Below are positions 46,833 to 55,770 of a DNA stretch of 64,000 bases, piece after piece. The stretch is from Tectiglobus diatomicola (lineage in GTDB: Bacteria; Pseudomonadota; Alphaproteobacteria; Rhizobiales; Hyphomicrobiaceae), in assembly GCA_039583345.1 (NCBI GenBank), contig JAZDSJ010000007.1, forward strand, positions 40,386 through 104,385, given 5' to 3'. Below the pieces are notes generated by a model. That model did no database searches. It saw nothing but the letters and a program-made list of their open reading frames with translations, and was not told the origin of the DNA. Each line of letters opens with the position of its first letter. Within the stretch, counting starts at the first letter, position 1. Made by a program: the position numbers and the translations under genes.

Positions 46833-47201
46833 ATGATTCAGATGCAGACTAATCTTGATGTTGCTGACAACTCTGGCGCGCGCCGGGTTCAGTGTATCAA
46901 GGTTATAGGAGGCTCTAAGCGCAGATATGCGCATGTAGGCGATATTATCGTTGTATCAGTTAAGGAAGCAATTCCTCGAGGCCGCGTTAAAAAAGGCCAG
47001 GTCATGAAGGCGGTTGTTGTTCGGACAGCGAAAGGCGTGCGTCGCCCTGATGGTTCTTTAATTAGATTCGATCGCAATGCAGCTGTCCTTATTAATACAT
47101 CTGGAGAGCCAGTAGGAACGCGCATTTTTGGTCCTGTTACGAGAGAATTACGTGCCAAGAATCATATGAAGATTATTTCGCTCGCGCCGGAGGTGCTTTG
47201 A
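46833..47201 (+). CDS. rplN: 50S ribosomal protein L14
   Basis: L14 forms the intersubunit bridge with 16S rRNA and is the target of RsfS. The 122-residue protein starts MIQMQTNLDVADNSGARRVQ and holds the signature around RRPDGSLIRFDRNAAVLIN. It ends MKIISLAPEVL, as in the family. AGGAGCGG precedes the ATG. First gene of the spc part; rplX follows after one base. Confidence 0.98.
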   Translation: MIQMQTNLDVADNSGARRVQCIKVIGGSKRRYAHVGDIIVVSVKEAIPRGRVKKGQVMKAVVVRTAKGVRRPDGSLIRFDRNAAVLINTSGEPVGTRIFGPVTRELRAKNHMKIISLAPEVL

Positions 47202-47202
47202 G

Positions 47203-47532
47203 ATGCCATCTTTAAAATTTAAGAAGGGTGACCGTGTGGTGGTTCTCACAGGTCGAGATAAAGGAAAACAGGGTGAGATACTCACAATGTTCCCTTCAGA
47301 GAATCGTGCTGTAGTTCGTGGAGTGAATATTGTGCGTCGTCATCAGCGTCAAACAGCAAGTCAAAGTGGTGGTATTATTGCTAAGGAAGCTTCTATCAAT
47401 CTTTCGAATTTGGCTCATGAAGACCCTGATGATGGTAGGCCTACGCGAATTGGTTTTAAGTATACCGATGACGGTCGCAAAGTGAGGTTTGCAAAACGTT
47501 CAGGAGAATTAATCCCGGATAGGAACCCTTAA
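47203..47532 (+). CDS. rplX: 50S ribosomal protein L24
   Basis: L24 starts 50S assembly by binding the 5' end of 23S rRNA. The 109-residue protein contains the KOW motif FKKGDRVVVLTGRDKGKQGE near the N-terminus, then VRGVNIVRRHQRQT and IGFKYTDDGRKVRFAKRSGE. GGAGG before its start lies inside the end of rplN. Confidence 0.97.
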   Translation: MPSLKFKKGDRVVVLTGRDKGKQGEILTMFPSENRAVVRGVNIVRRHQRQTASQSGGIIAKEASINLSNLAHEDPDDGRPTRIGFKYTDDGRKVRFAKRSGELIPDRNP

Positions 47533-47535
47533 ACA

Positions 47536-48165
47536 ATGGCGGAGCAAAACATAGAAAATTTTAAGAAGGTTGAGAGTTCAGGTGTTTCTAAGAACTCTGA
47601 TGGAATAGGGCGCCCAGCTGGCTGCAAACCTCGTATGAAGATTCTATACGAGAAAAGCGTCAGGTCTGTGATGCTTGATAAGTTTGCTTACAAAAACATA
47701 ATGCAGATTCCTAGGATCCAAAAAATAGTAATTAACATGGGTATAGGTGAGGCTGTAAACGATAGAAAAAAAGTTGAAAGTGCTTTTAAAGATCTTTCTT
47801 TAATCACAGGACAGCGACCAGTAGTTACTAAGGCGAGAAAATCAATTGCAACTTTTAAGTTACGTGAAGGCATGTCTATCGGTGCTAAGGTTACATTGCG
47901 CGGCAACCGTATGTATGAATTCATTGACCGTTTGATTACTATTGCTTTGCCACGTGTAAGAGACTTTCGTGGTCTTAATTCTAAAAGTTTTGATGGTAGA
48001 GGGAACTTTGCGATGGGTCTCAAGGAACACATCGTTTTTCCTGAGATTAACTATGATAAGGTAGATGAAGTTTGGGGTATGGACATTGTTGTCGTGACTT
48101 CAGCGCCTAACGATAATGAGGCTCGCGAGCTCTTAAAACAGTTTAACTTTCCTTTTCCTACTTAA
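47536..48165 (+). CDS. rplE: 50S ribosomal protein L5
   Basis: L5 binds 5S rRNA and contacts P-site tRNA. The protein has 209 residues. The family proper starts near residue 32 (PRMKILYEKSVRSVMLDKFAYKN), so about 30 polar N-terminal residues are extra. They could be real or the start could lie downstream, but no other well-placed start is evident. IPRIQKIVINMGIGEAV, RKSIATFKLREGMSIGAKVT and GLKEHIVFPEINYD are conserved. Confidence 0.95.
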   Translation: MAEQNIENFKKVESSGVSKNSDGIGRPAGCKPRMKILYEKSVRSVMLDKFAYKNIMQIPRIQKIVINMGIGEAVNDRKKVESAFKDLSLITGQRPVVTKARKSIATFKLREGMSIGAKVTLRGNRMYEFIDRLITIALPRVRDFRGLNSKSFDGRGNFAMGLKEHIVFPEINYDKVDEVWGMDIVVVTSAPNDNEARELLKQFNFPFPT

Positions 48166-48220
48166 TAATTTAATTTGAGGAACGCGGCGATTATTCGTCG
48201 GCATGCCTCTGGAGGACTGT

Positions 48221-48526
48221 ATGGCCAAGCGCAGTGCAATTGAAAAGAATAAACGACGACAAAGGTTATCGGCACAGCACGAGGAAAAACGTAATTCATT
48301 GAAGGTTATAATCATGGATAGTGAAAAACCCATGGATGTTCGTTTTGCTGCCCAACTTAAGCTTTCGAAGATGCCACGCAATGGTGCAAAAAGCAGGGTT
48401 CGTAATCGTTGTGAGATAACTGGTCGCCCACGTGCATATTATCGCAAGCTACAAGTTTGCAGAAACCAACTTCGAGAACTTGCATCCCAGGGACGCATTC
48501 CCGGCATGGTAAAGTCAAGTTGGTAA
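48221..48526 (+). CDS. rpsN: 30S ribosomal protein S14
   Basis: S14 stabilises the 30S head. ATG 48221 gives 101 residues starting MAKRSAIEKNKRRQRL, with GGAGG at 48210-48214. An upstream in-frame start at 48203 would add six residues. This is the long, zinc-free form: the CxxC pairs of the short form are missing, and CEITGRPRAYYRKLQVCRNQLR keeps the signature. It ends GRIPGMVKSSW. Confidence 0.97.
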   Translation: MAKRSAIEKNKRRQRLSAQHEEKRNSLKVIIMDSEKPMDVRFAAQLKLSKMPRNGAKSRVRNRCEITGRPRAYYRKLQVCRNQLRELASQGRIPGMVKSSW

Positions 48527-48544
48527 TGGAGGAGCGGTAAGAGG

Positions 48545-48937
48545 ATGAATGATCCTATAGGAGACATGCTATCCCGTATCCGTAATGCGCAGATGCGGAG
48601 TAAAGTTACAACAACAATGCCAGCGTCTAACATGCGCTCTCGTGTTTTAGAGGTGCTAAAGGACGAAGGATATATTAGGGGCTATGTTCAGATAGAGCAT
48701 AAGGGTGTCCGTCCTGAGATAGAGATTGAGTTGAAATATAATAATGGAGAGCCAGCTATCCGCGAGATCCAACGTGTTTCTAAACCGGGTAGGCGTGTTT
48801 ATTCTTCAGTGAGAGATATTCCAACCGTTGCTAATGGTTTAGGAATGGTGATTTTATCTACTCCTAAAGGTGTTATGTCGGATTGGAGGGCCCGTGAAGA
48901 AAACGTTGGTGGTGAGATAATATGCAATGTGTTCTGA
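48545..48937 (+). CDS. rpsH: 30S ribosomal protein S8
   Basis: S8 binds helix 21 of 16S rRNA and in E. coli represses the spc operon. The 130-residue protein starts MNDPIGDMLSRIRNAQMRSK, contains EGYIRGYVQI and ends with the signature region TPKGVMSDWRAREENVGGEI. Length is normal. Confidence 0.97.
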   Translation: MNDPIGDMLSRIRNAQMRSKVTTTMPASNMRSRVLEVLKDEGYIRGYVQIEHKGVRPEIEIELKYNNGEPAIREIQRVSKPGRRVYSSVRDIPTVANGLGMVILSTPKGVMSDWRAREENVGGEIICNVF

Positions 48938-48984
48938 CTTCGAATACTAGTATCAAAATATCTCAGTACGGAGTGTATTGAACT

Positions 48985-49527
48985 ATGTCAAGGATTGGGA
49001 AGAAGCCCATAACCGTGCCTGACAACGTGACTGCTAATGTAGAGGGTCAAGACGTCAGGGTGAGTGGCCCAAAAGGTGAGCTTGGTTTTACGTGCCCGGA
49101 TGACGTGCTTGTTGCTATGTTGGACGGACAAGTATCAGTGGCGCCTAAAAATGATACTAAATTGTCTCGTTCAATGTGGGGTATGTCGCGAACTATGGTG
49201 CACAATCTAATGATTGGTGTGACTGATGGCTTCGTCAAGACCCTAGAGATACATGGTGTTGGTTATCGTGCTGCAATGAAGGATAAGCGCACCTTGCAAC
49301 TTAATCTTGGTTATAGTCATGAGGTGTTTCATGATCTTCCTGAAGGCATAGATGTTGCTGTAAGTGGTTCCAAACAAGAGGTTATCACTGTGTCAGGTAT
49401 AGATAAACAGATGGTTGGTCAGGTCGCAGCAGAAATACGTAGCTATCGTCCTCCAGAGCCTTACCAAGGTAAAGGTGTTCGTTACAAAGGTGAATATATT
49501 TTCCGTAAGGAAGGTAAAAAGAAATAG
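48985..49527 (+). CDS. rplF: 50S ribosomal protein L6
   Basis: L6 lies near the sarcin-ricin loop. The protein has 180 residues: MSRIGKKPITVPDNVTANVE, GPKGEL, the LEIHGVGYRAAMKDKRTLQL repeat and the C-terminal signature PPEPYQGKGVRYKGEYIFRK. It has two tandem alpha-beta domains as usual. A 47-base spacer separates it from rpsH. Confidence 0.97.
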   Translation: MSRIGKKPITVPDNVTANVEGQDVRVSGPKGELGFTCPDDVLVAMLDGQVSVAPKNDTKLSRSMWGMSRTMVHNLMIGVTDGFVKTLEIHGVGYRAAMKDKRTLQLNLGYSHEVFHDLPEGIDVAVSGSKQEVITVSGIDKQMVGQVAAEIRSYRPPEPYQGKGVRYKGEYIFRKEGKKK

Positions 49528-49538
49528 GAACTGAAACT

Positions 49539-49898
49539 ATGCCTACGGTTTCAAAATTGCATCGACGTAAACAACGTGTTCGCCAGAAACTTCGCAAAGC
49601 TGGAGGTGTCCGCCCACGTTTGTCAGTGTATAGGTCATCAAAGAATATCTATGCTCAGGTTATAGATGATATAAAGGGTTGTACTCTTGCTTCAGCTTCA
49701 ACGCTAGACCGAGAATTGAGGGGCGACCTTGAGACAGGTGCTAATAAAGCTGCTGCGGAACTTGTAGGTAAGGCCGTTGCCGAGCGTGCTAAAAGAATCG
49801 GCATAGAATGTGTAGTGTTTGATCGTGGCGGGTACATGTACCATGGCAGAGTGAAAGCCTTAGCTGACGCAGCTCGTAAGGGTGGTCTTGATTTTTAA
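49539..49898 (+). CDS. rplR: 50S ribosomal protein L18
   Basis: L18 attaches 5S rRNA to the 50S subunit. The 119-residue protein has a basic N-terminus (KLHRRKQRVRQKLRKAGG), then VRPRLSVYRSSKNIYAQVID and the C-terminal VVFDRGGYMYHGRVKALADA. It lies 11 bases after rplF. Confidence 0.97.
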   Translation: MPTVSKLHRRKQRVRQKLRKAGGVRPRLSVYRSSKNIYAQVIDDIKGCTLASASTLDRELRGDLETGANKAAAELVGKAVAERAKRIGIECVVFDRGGYMYHGRVKALADAARKGGLDF

Positions 49899-49913
49899 TG
49901 AAAGGACTTGAAC

Positions 49914-50525
49914 GTGGCACGTTCATCGGGAAGGGATCGCGGCCGAGATAGGGAAGAGCGCGATAGTGAGTTTACTGATAAATTAGTACATATAAACCGT
50001 GTGTCTAAAACCGTAAAAGGTGGTAAGAGGTTTGGTTTCGCTGCACTTGTAGTGGTTGGCGATACTAAGGGCCGCGTTGGATTTGGGCACGGAAAAGCTA
50101 GAGAGGTGCCTGAGGCAATTCGTAAGGCTAACGAGTCGGCACGCCGTTCTTTATTGCGTGTCCATCTTCGGGAAGGTCGTACTTTGGATCATGACAGTGC
50201 GGGTCGTCATGGTGCTGGCAAGGTGCTTATTCGCTCTGCGCCACCTGGTACAGGTATTATTGCTGGCGGCGCTATGCGCGCAGTTTTTGAAATGCTAGGT
50301 GTTCAAGATGTAGTTGCAAAGTCAATGGGAACAGCAAATCCTTACAACGTAGTTAGAGCAACTTTCGACGCGCTTGGGCGTCAGGAATCCCCGCGTACGG
50401 TTGCATCTCGTCGTAGCAAAAAGCCCGCTGAAATTAATGCTAGACGCCGTGATGGTTCCACTGTGGCTGATCATCAGAATACATCTACTTCTCCTAGTTT
50501 AAAATCTTCTGGGGCTCAAGTCTGA
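49914..50525 (+). CDS. rpsE: 30S ribosomal protein S5
   Basis: S5 affects accuracy and contacts the mRNA entry site. GTG 49914 is chosen (203 residues, (M)ARSSGRDRGRDREERD) because AAAGGA ends seven bases upstream and MARS fits the family. A TTG two codons before is the alternative. The double-stranded RNA-binding domain holds HINRVSKTVKGGKRFGFAAL. GHGKAREVPEAIRKA follows. The C-terminal tail is about 30 residues longer than in E. coli. Confidence 0.96.
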   Translation: MARSSGRDRGRDREERDSEFTDKLVHINRVSKTVKGGKRFGFAALVVVGDTKGRVGFGHGKAREVPEAIRKANESARRSLLRVHLREGRTLDHDSAGRHGAGKVLIRSAPPGTGIIAGGAMRAVFEMLGVQDVVAKSMGTANPYNVVRATFDALGRQESPRTVASRRSKKPAEINARRRDGSTVADHQNTSTSPSLKSSGAQV

Positions 50526-50569
50526 GCCTTGGTGTTATATTTTATAAGTTTATTCGGAATAACTTTAAA

Positions 50570-50767
50570 ATGTCTGATTACCCTAATAAGAAAACTGTGA
50601 CTCTTCAACAAATTGGAAGTCCGTTACGTCGTAATGATAAGCAACGCCGAATTCTTATCGGTCTTGGTTTGAATAAAATGAAACGATATCGCACCCTAGT
50701 GGATACCCCAGATGTGCGCGGAATGATCAGGAAGGTCAATCATCTTGTTCGAGTTATTAGCGAGTAG
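50570..50767 (+). CDS. rpmD: 50S ribosomal protein L30
   Basis: L30 is a small 50S protein that is lost in some lineages. The 65-residue product contains TLQQIGSPLRRNDKQRRILIGLGLNKM and the C-terminal DTPDVRGMIRKVNHLVRV, the full family pattern. It lies in the usual place between rpsE and rplO. Confidence 0.97.
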   Translation: MSDYPNKKTVTLQQIGSPLRRNDKQRRILIGLGLNKMKRYRTLVDTPDVRGMIRKVNHLVRVISE

Positions 50768-50787
50768 AGTTTATAGGGGATTACTTA

Positions 50788-51318
50788 ATGACGCTTCTTA
50801 ATAAGATTCAAGAGAACCCAGGTGCTTTAAAGCGTAAAGTGCGGGTTGGGCGTGGTATTGGTTCAGGTGTTGGCAAGACCTGCGGTCGCGGCGTTAAAGG
50901 TCAAAAATCGCGTTCAGGCGTTGCAATAAAGGGCTTTGAAGGTGGGCAGATGCCACTTTATAGGCGCTTGCCCAAGAGAGGATTTAGAAAGTGGAGACGG
51001 CAACAGTTCAATCTTCTTAACATAGGTGTTATTCAAGCAGCTATACAAGCAGGTCGTATAGATGCTTCCCAAGAAATAGGAGTTAATACTCTTGTTTCCT
51101 CAGGTGTACTTAGGCGCCCAAAGGATGGACTGCGCGTGTTGGGGAAAGGTACCCTTGACGCGTCTATACGCATCACAGCTGACCACGTAACTCCTAAAGC
51201 CATGGAGGCAATAAGAAAAGCCGGGGGCTCTGTTACGCTAATTGATAAAAAGGTTTTGCTGGCAGACGAAGAAAAACGAGCAAAAACTGCAGCAAAAAAG
51301 CTTAAAATTCAGAACTAG
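50788..51318 (+). CDS. rplO: 50S ribosomal protein L15
   Basis: L15 has a long basic tail that threads through the 50S core. The 176-residue protein has GRGIGSGVGKTCGRGVKGQKSRSG near residue 25, GFEGGQMPLYRRLPKRGF, and the C-terminal globular part with GGSVTLIDKK. It is somewhat longer than E. coli L15 because of a Lys-rich end. Confidence 0.97.
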   Translation: MTLLNKIQENPGALKRKVRVGRGIGSGVGKTCGRGVKGQKSRSGVAIKGFEGGQMPLYRRLPKRGFRKWRRQQFNLLNIGVIQAAIQAGRIDASQEIGVNTLVSSGVLRRPKDGLRVLGKGTLDASIRITADHVTPKAMEAIRKAGGSVTLIDKKVLLADEEKRAKTAAKKLKIQN

Positions 51319-51446
51319 TGCTTAATGCCTTTGATTTTTCGAGCTCAATTATTTGACAATGTTGTTGTAACTATTTTCAGCTTAGTAGCATATTGCATTA
51401 GTTAACATATTAATAGCAATCGAGACTTATACCAGGAGAGAAGGCC

Positions 51447-52823
51447 ATGCCATCTGCCGCTGAACAATTGGCAGCTAACATGAATTTTGGCGCATTTGCT
51501 AAGGCAGATGAGCTAAAAAGACGGATATGGTTTACACTTGCAGCACTTGTAGTTTATCGTTTTGGTACCTTTATTCCCCTGCCTGGGGTCAATTCCACTG
51601 CTTTTACTGATATTTTTAATAATAATTCTGCTGGAATCCTTGGCATGTTTAACATGTTTTCCGGTGGTGCTGTTGAGCGCATGGCTATTTTCGCTCTTAA
51701 CATTATGCCTTACATCTCAGCATCGATTATTATTCAATTGCTATCATCAGTTGATAAGAGATTGATAGAGTTGAAGAAAGATGGAGAGCACGGCCGCAAG
51801 AAAATCAATCAATACACTCGTTATTTAACCGTATTACTCGCAACATTTCAGGCCTATGGTATTGCAGTTAGTCTAGAGCTTTCACAATCTCAATCCGGAT
51901 TAGTTGTCCCCGATCCTGGTTGGTTTTTCAGACTCACAACCGTAATTACTTTAGTCGGTGGCACAATGTTTTTAATGTGGTTAGGTGAACAGATAACAGC
52001 GCGTGGCGTTGGTAACGGTATATCTTTGATAATATTCGCCGGAATTGTTGCAGCTCTGCCCAATGCCATGGTTCAGTTGTTTGAGACATCTCGCCAGGGA
52101 AATCTGTCTGCGTTTGCACTCCTCATTCTACTTATTACTATGGTCTTTGCTGTGATTGTCATTGTATTTGTGGAGCGTGCCCAGCGTAGGTTAATCGTAC
52201 AATATCCAAAACGTCAGGTAGGAAATCGCATTTTTCAGGGAGATTCTTCTCATTTACCTTTGAAGTTAAACACTGCTGGAGTTATTCCTCCTATTTTTGC
52301 ATCTTCACTCTTACTAATGCCAGTAACGTTAGCTAGCTTTACAACAGGGTCGAAAGACGGCTCAATTCCTGAATGGATTACGTATGTAACTGTAGCATTG
52401 GGATCTGGACAACCTCTCCATATGTTTTTTTATGTTATTCTTATAGTATTCTTTTGCTTTTTTTACACATCCGTTGTGTTTAACCCACAAGAGACAGCTG
52501 ACAATTTGCGTAAATATGGTGGTTTTCTTCCAGGGCGTCGTCCAGGTGCCCAAACAGCTTCTTACATTAATTATGTTTTAACACGCATTACCGTTCTTGG
52601 TGCATTTTATCTCGCAGCAGTATGTTTATTACCAGAGTTACTTATTTTAAATTTTGGCATACCTTCGTCTTTTGGCGCTGTTCTTGGTGGGACCTCGTTG
52701 TTAATTGCTGTGAGCGTTACAATGGATACGGTCGCGCAGGTTCAAAGTCATTTGATGGCTCATCAATATGAGGGCCTTATCAAGAAAGCTAAATTGCGAG
52801 GCTCATCACGAGGACGAAAATGA
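51447..52823 (+). CDS. secY: Protein translocase subunit SecY
   Basis: SecY forms the protein-conducting channel in the inner membrane with SecE and SecG. The 458-residue protein has about ten hydrophobic helices. It carries the family signatures PLPGVNSTAFTDIF with GGAVERMAIFALNIMPYISASIIIQLL, and LNTAGVIPPIFASSLLLMP. The cytosolic C5 loop has the conserved PGRRPG. AGGAGAGAAGG precedes the ATG after a 128-base spacer. Its end overlaps the adk start by four bases (ATGA). Confidence 0.98.
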   Translation: MPSAAEQLAANMNFGAFAKADELKRRIWFTLAALVVYRFGTFIPLPGVNSTAFTDIFNNNSAGILGMFNMFSGGAVERMAIFALNIMPYISASIIIQLLSSVDKRLIELKKDGEHGRKKINQYTRYLTVLLATFQAYGIAVSLELSQSQSGLVVPDPGWFFRLTTVITLVGGTMFLMWLGEQITARGVGNGISLIIFAGIVAALPNAMVQLFETSRQGNLSAFALLILLITMVFAVIVIVFVERAQRRLIVQYPKRQVGNRIFQGDSSHLPLKLNTAGVIPPIFASSLLLMPVTLASFTTGSKDGSIPEWITYVTVALGSGQPLHMFFYVILIVFFCFFYTSVVFNPQETADNLRKYGGFLPGRRPGAQTASYINYVLTRITVLGAFYLAAVCLLPELLILNFGIPSSFGAVLGGTSLLIAVSVTMDTVAQVQSHLMAHQYEGLIKKAKLRGSSRGRK

Positions 52824-53407
52824 ACCTGATACTTTTAGGCCCGCCAGGCGCCGGTAAGGGAACGCAGGCATCCCGATTAACGGAGGCGCGTAACGTCATA
52901 CAGCTATCAACTGGTGATATGTTGCGAGATGTTGTTGAAACTCATTCTACTTTAGGAGCAAGGACAAAGGCTATTATGGATGCAGGCGGTCTCGTATCAG
53001 ACGATATTGTCATTGATATTGTATCGGATCGTTTGGATAAGCTTGATTGTAAAAATGGTTTTATTTTAGATGGTTTTCCTAGAACTGTGTCACAGGCTCA
53101 GGCTCTTGATAGTCTGCTTGAAAGTAAATGTTTAGCTCTTACTGCAGTTATTGAAATTTTAGTAGATGAAGAGGTTCTTATAAAACGGATAGAAAAACGT
53201 GCACTTGAAATGCTTTCTGCTGGCAAAAAGGTTAGAAAGGATGATAATCCTTCTTCTTTTGAAAAACGGCTGATGGCTTATCGTTCACAGACTTTGCCCT
53301 TGTCAGGCTATTACTCAAAGTTAGGGTTGCTAAAAACTGTCGACGGGATGGCTGGTATTGAAAGTGTTTCAGCTCAGATTGATCGTATTCTTGATCAGGA
53401 GACTTGA
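52820..53407 (+). CDS. adk: Adenylate kinase
   Basis: Adk balances ATP, ADP and AMP. The 195-residue protein has the P-loop LLGPPGAGKGTQASRL (residues 4-19), the NMP-binding STGDMLRDVV and the signature FILDGFPRTVSQAQAL. The lid is short, as usual in alphaproteobacteria, without zinc-binding cysteines. Its ATG overlaps the secY stop, so translation is coupled. Confidence 0.97.
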   Translation: MNLILLGPPGAGKGTQASRLTEARNVIQLSTGDMLRDVVETHSTLGARTKAIMDAGGLVSDDIVIDIVSDRLDKLDCKNGFILDGFPRTVSQAQALDSLLESKCLALTAVIEILVDEEVLIKRIEKRALEMLSAGKKVRKDDNPSSFEKRLMAYRSQTLPLSGYYSKLGLLKTVDGMAGIESVSAQIDRILDQET

Positions 53408-53469
53408 TTGAATGTACAATTCATAATTGTTTGCTTTCAGCTATGAAGACTTGACATTGTCAAATTGTA

Positions 53470-53497
53470 TTGACGTGTAGATCGCATGGTATATTAT
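53470..53497 (+). promoter_or_regulatory. Likely promoter of the alpha operon (rpsM-rpsK-rpoA-rplQ)
   Basis: TTGACG (53470-53475) and TATTAT (53492-53497) are 16 bases apart, each one base from consensus. Start near 53504 leaves a leader of about 170 bases. A 13-base inverted repeat TTGACATTGTCAA lies just upstream at 53451-53463 and could bind a regulator. Confidence 0.55.
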
Positions 53498-53676
53498 GAA
53501 ATATGGAAAATATTACCATTTTATCCTATTGTTAGTCCGAGCTTTTAGAACCCTTTATCTTCGTGTGTAATTAACAACATTGAATGTTTTTTTATTACTC
53601 AGTTATGCGCTTTAGAAGCTTTAAAAATAATAGCCTAAGCGTAATCTATTAATTTAATTAGATCAGGAGATTTGTT

Positions 53677-54045
53677 TTGGCCCGTATTGCAGGTGTCAAC
53701 ATACCAACCCATAAACGCGTCTTAATTTCTCTTCAGTATATACACGGTATAGGACAGCGTTTCGCACACGAGATTTGTGAGAAAGTCAACATACCACCTC
53801 AGCGTCGAGTTAATGAATTATCAGACGCTGAAATCTTACAAATGCGTGAAACTATAGATCGTGATTACATTGTTGAAGGTGATCTCCGTCGCGAAACAGG
53901 AACTAACATCAAGCGCCTGAAAGATCTTGGTTGTTATCGAGGATTACGTCATCGTCGTAGTTTGCCTGTTCGTGGACAGCGTACCCACACTAATGCTCGG
54001 ACACGTAAGGGGCCAGCCAAAGCAATTGCAGGTAAAAAGAAGTAG
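53677..54045 (+). CDS. rpsM: 30S ribosomal protein S13
   Basis: S13 contacts P-site tRNA and L5 across the subunit border. The 122-residue protein starts with TTG at 53677, (M)ARIAGVNIPTHKRVLISL, served by AGGAG eight bases upstream. The signature GLRHRRSLPVRGQRTHTNAR is intact. It opens the alpha operon after a 269-base spacer that contains a likely promoter. Confidence 0.97.
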   Translation: MARIAGVNIPTHKRVLISLQYIHGIGQRFAHEICEKVNIPPQRRVNELSDAEILQMRETIDRDYIVEGDLRRETGTNIKRLKDLGCYRGLRHRRSLPVRGQRTHTNARTRKGPAKAIAGKKK

Positions 54046-54130
54046 ATAAACTTAATAATACACGTTTGTACTTATTCTTAAATATTTTAACTACAATTGC
54101 GTGGTGTCAAATTTACGAGAGTGTTATTTC

Positions 54131-54526
54131 ATGGCAAAAGAACAACAACGCGGCAAAGTTCGCCGTCGTGAGAGAAAAAATATTACTTCTGGCGTAGCAC
54201 ATGTAAACGCAAGCTTTAATAATACAATGATCACTATAACTGACGCTCAGGGCAATACTATATCATGGTCGTCCTCAGGGCACATGGGATTTAAAGGTTC
54301 ACGAAAGTCCACGCCATTTGCAGCACAGATGGCAGCTGAAGACGCCGGAAAAAAAGCCTCCGAACATGGTGTTAGGATTTTGGAAGTCGAGGTGTGCGGT
54401 CCTGGCTCGGGCCGTGAATCGGCTTTGCGTGCTTTGCAATCTGCTGGCTTCCAAATAACCGCAATTCGTGATGTGACACCTATTCCTCATAATGGTTGTC
54501 GTCCGCGCAAAAGACGACGTGTATAA
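54131..54526 (+). CDS. rpsK: 30S ribosomal protein S11
   Basis: S11 lines the E site on the 30S platform. ATG 54131 gives 131 residues; an in-frame start 30 bases upstream would add an atypical segment. GVAHVNASFNNTMITITD and the signature VCGPGSGRESALRALQSAGF with DVTPIPHNGCRPRKRRRV at the end are conserved. Confidence 0.97.
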   Translation: MAKEQQRGKVRRRERKNITSGVAHVNASFNNTMITITDAQGNTISWSSSGHMGFKGSRKSTPFAAQMAAEDAGKKASEHGVRILEVEVCGPGSGRESALRALQSAGFQITAIRDVTPIPHNGCRPRKRRRV

Positions 54527-54646
54527 TTATTTGGGCAGTATTGTTTGCATAATATAGCGTGAAGCTTGTGAATAAGTATCCAGTGTGATTATATAGACAT
54601 TGGTTACTTTTTTGCGTTGCACGTTTCTTCCAATACGAGAATTACG

Positions 54647-55669
54647 ATGAACGTTTTGCAAAAAAATTGGCAGGATTTAATTAAGCCTAATAAACTTGGC
54701 ATTGAACCGGGTCGTGATCACGATCGCATAGCAACTGTTGTTGCAGAGCCACTCGAGCGTGGCTTCGGTATGACACTTGGAAATGCACTTCGTCGAGTTT
54801 TATTATCGTCTCTTCAAGGTGCTGCGATCAAGACCGTGCAAATTGATAGCGTTCTTCATGAGTTTTCATCAATACCAGGTGTTCGTGAAGATGTTACTAA
54901 TATAGTATTAAATATTAAAGAGGTTGCGCTAAAGCTTCATTCTGATGGGACGAAACGAATGGTCCTTAAGAAGGATGGTCCTGGGCCAGCCACAGCAGGT
55001 GATATAGAAACAAGTTCAGAAATAGAAGTTCTTAACCCTGATCATGTAATATGTCACCTCGATCATGGTGCATCTGTACGTATGGAATTCACTGCTGACA
55101 TAGGTAAAGGATACGTGTCTGCTGATAGAAATCGACCAGAGGATGCACCTATTGGTCTTATTGCGGTTGATAGTCTATATAGTCCTGTTAAGAAGGTTTC
55201 TTACCGTGTGGACAATACGCGTGAGGGTCAGATACTTGATTATGACAAGCTTTCTATGACTGTTGAAACAGATGGATCAATTCGAGCCGAGGATGCTGTT
55301 GCTCTCGCAGCGAGAATTTTGCAGGATCAGCTTGCTATATTCATCAATTTTGAGGAACCTAAGAAGCCTATTGAAGAACAAGAACATCCTGAGCTTGCTT
55401 TCAATGCTGCGCTTCTCAAGAAGGTTGATGAGCTTGAACTATCAGTTCGCTCAGCCAATTGTTTAAAGAATGACAATATTGTTTACATTGGTGATCTGAT
55501 TCAAAAAAGCGAATCTGAAATGTTACGCACCCCTAACTTTGGGCGCAAATCATTGAATGAAATCAAGGAAGTTTTAGCTACTATGGGACTACATCTTGGT
55601 ATGGAAGTTCCTAATTGGCCACCAGATAACATTGAGGAATTGGCTAAGCGCTTTGATGATCAGTATTGA
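54647..55669 (+). CDS. rpoA: RNA polymerase alpha subunit
   Basis: The alpha dimer starts polymerase assembly and its C-terminal domain meets activators and UP elements. ATG 54647 gives 340 residues. The N-terminal domain (about 1-235) holds PLERGFGMTLGNALRRVLLSSL and the alpha CTD (about 255-335) the helix-hairpin-helix LELSVRSANCLKNDNIVYIGDL and NFGRKSLNEIKEVL. Both are intact. An in-frame start ten codons upstream lacks a ribosome site. Confidence 0.98.
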   Translation: MNVLQKNWQDLIKPNKLGIEPGRDHDRIATVVAEPLERGFGMTLGNALRRVLLSSLQGAAIKTVQIDSVLHEFSSIPGVREDVTNIVLNIKEVALKLHSDGTKRMVLKKDGPGPATAGDIETSSEIEVLNPDHVICHLDHGASVRMEFTADIGKGYVSADRNRPEDAPIGLIAVDSLYSPVKKVSYRVDNTREGQILDYDKLSMTVETDGSIRAEDAVALAARILQDQLAIFINFEEPKKPIEEQEHPELAFNAALLKKVDELELSVRSANCLKNDNIVYIGDLIQKSESEMLRTPNFGRKSLNEIKEVLATMGLHLGMEVPNWPPDNIEELAKRFDDQY

Positions 55670-55770
55670 ATAAATTTTTACTCTCTAAAATTTACTGACT
55701 ATTTCGCTTTCATCTTTTCTATGAGGTGAGGCGGCAGGACCTCCCACGAATAATCTAAGGGATAATCATT

